In this document: one piece after another, positions 6,009-6,090 of the stretch | Layout of the letters: each line of letters opens with the position of its first letter | Numbering within the stretch: position 1 is the first letter of the stretch | Assembly: GCA_015654605.1 (NCBI GenBank) | Contig: JAATGO010000361.1 | Location: 1-6,090, forward strand | Reading direction: 5' to 3' | Length of the DNA: 6,090 nucleotides | From: Betaproteobacteria bacterium | GTDB taxonomy: Bacteria > Pseudomonadota > Gammaproteobacteria > Burkholderiales > Burkholderiaceae | Translations under genes and position numbers: made by a program | The notes under the pieces: generated by a model | What the model was told of the DNA's origin: nothing | Seen by the model: the letters and a program-made list of their open reading frames with translations, nothing else | Databases searched by the model: none

Positions 6009-6090
6009 GGTATTTGTAAGTTTCGAGAAAGGTAGATGGGACAGAATCAGCGACGATAACGGTGCCGCAAAACAACTGACGGCCCGGCAA
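6009..6090. other. Downstream flank with no supported feature
   Basis: These 82 bases follow the thioesterase stop. An AAAGG at 6025-6029 precedes an ATG at 6035, but that frame stops after seven codons. A frame from 6010 stays open to the window edge without a start codon, and a minus-strand frame enters from the edge and runs back into the thioesterase gene. None resembles a known protein, and no terminator hairpin with a T-run is visible. Confidence 0.5.

Noticed and set aside
1..6090. Novel defence, mobile or biosynthetic system
   Set aside because: Every convincing gene belongs to a well-known housekeeping or metabolic family, and there are no terminal repeats, transposase, array or toxin-antitoxin signs.

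Overview
The window looks like a stretch of ordinary chromosome from a Gram-negative proteobacterium, most likely a betaproteobacterium of the Burkholderiales type with moderate, AT-leaning base composition. This rests on protein resemblance and gene order (dnaB, then a DUF47/PhoU-like protein, then a short Pit phosphate transporter) and is inference from memory of those families; I ran no search. I see no mobile element, tRNA, rRNA, CRISPR array or phage signature.

Layout. Positions 1-138 are a leader with a strong inverted repeat (41-70) and a consensus -10 box close to the first gene. Positions 139-1527 hold the replicative helicase dnaB in one continuous reading frame broken by a single in-frame TAA at 673-675. 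The TAA splits it into an N-terminal-domain piece (178 aa) and a linker-plus-ATPase piece. Positions 1615-2241 encode a DUF47 protein and 2318-3325 a Pit-family phosphate transporter; the two probably share a transcript and work together in phosphate uptake. Positions 3326-3481 are a convergent intergenic region with hairpins, including a clear Rho-independent terminator for the minus-strand gene. Positions 3482-5158 (minus strand) encode a full-length electron transfer flavoprotein-ubiquinone oxidoreductase. Positions 5159-5606 are a 448-base T-rich divergent intergenic region with no convincing gene. Positions 5607-6008 encode a hotdog-fold acyl-CoA thioesterase. Positions 6009-6090 hold nothing I can call.

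How the genes fit together. dnaB drives replication fork unwinding. DUF47 and Pit form a phosphate uptake pair. ETF-QO passes electrons from acyl-CoA dehydrogenases to ubiquinone, and the divergent thioesterase hydrolyses acyl-CoAs, so the last two both touch acyl-CoA metabolism, although shared regulation is not shown.

The main anomaly is the stop inside dnaB, an otherwise perfectly conserved and normally essential gene. Possible explanations are a sequencing error, a real nonsense mutation covered by another helicase copy or a suppressor tRNA, stop-codon readthrough, or a helicase made as two polypeptides. I saw no evidence for a new defence or mobile system. TAA is not globally reassigned, because it is the natural stop of the ETF-QO gene in this same window.
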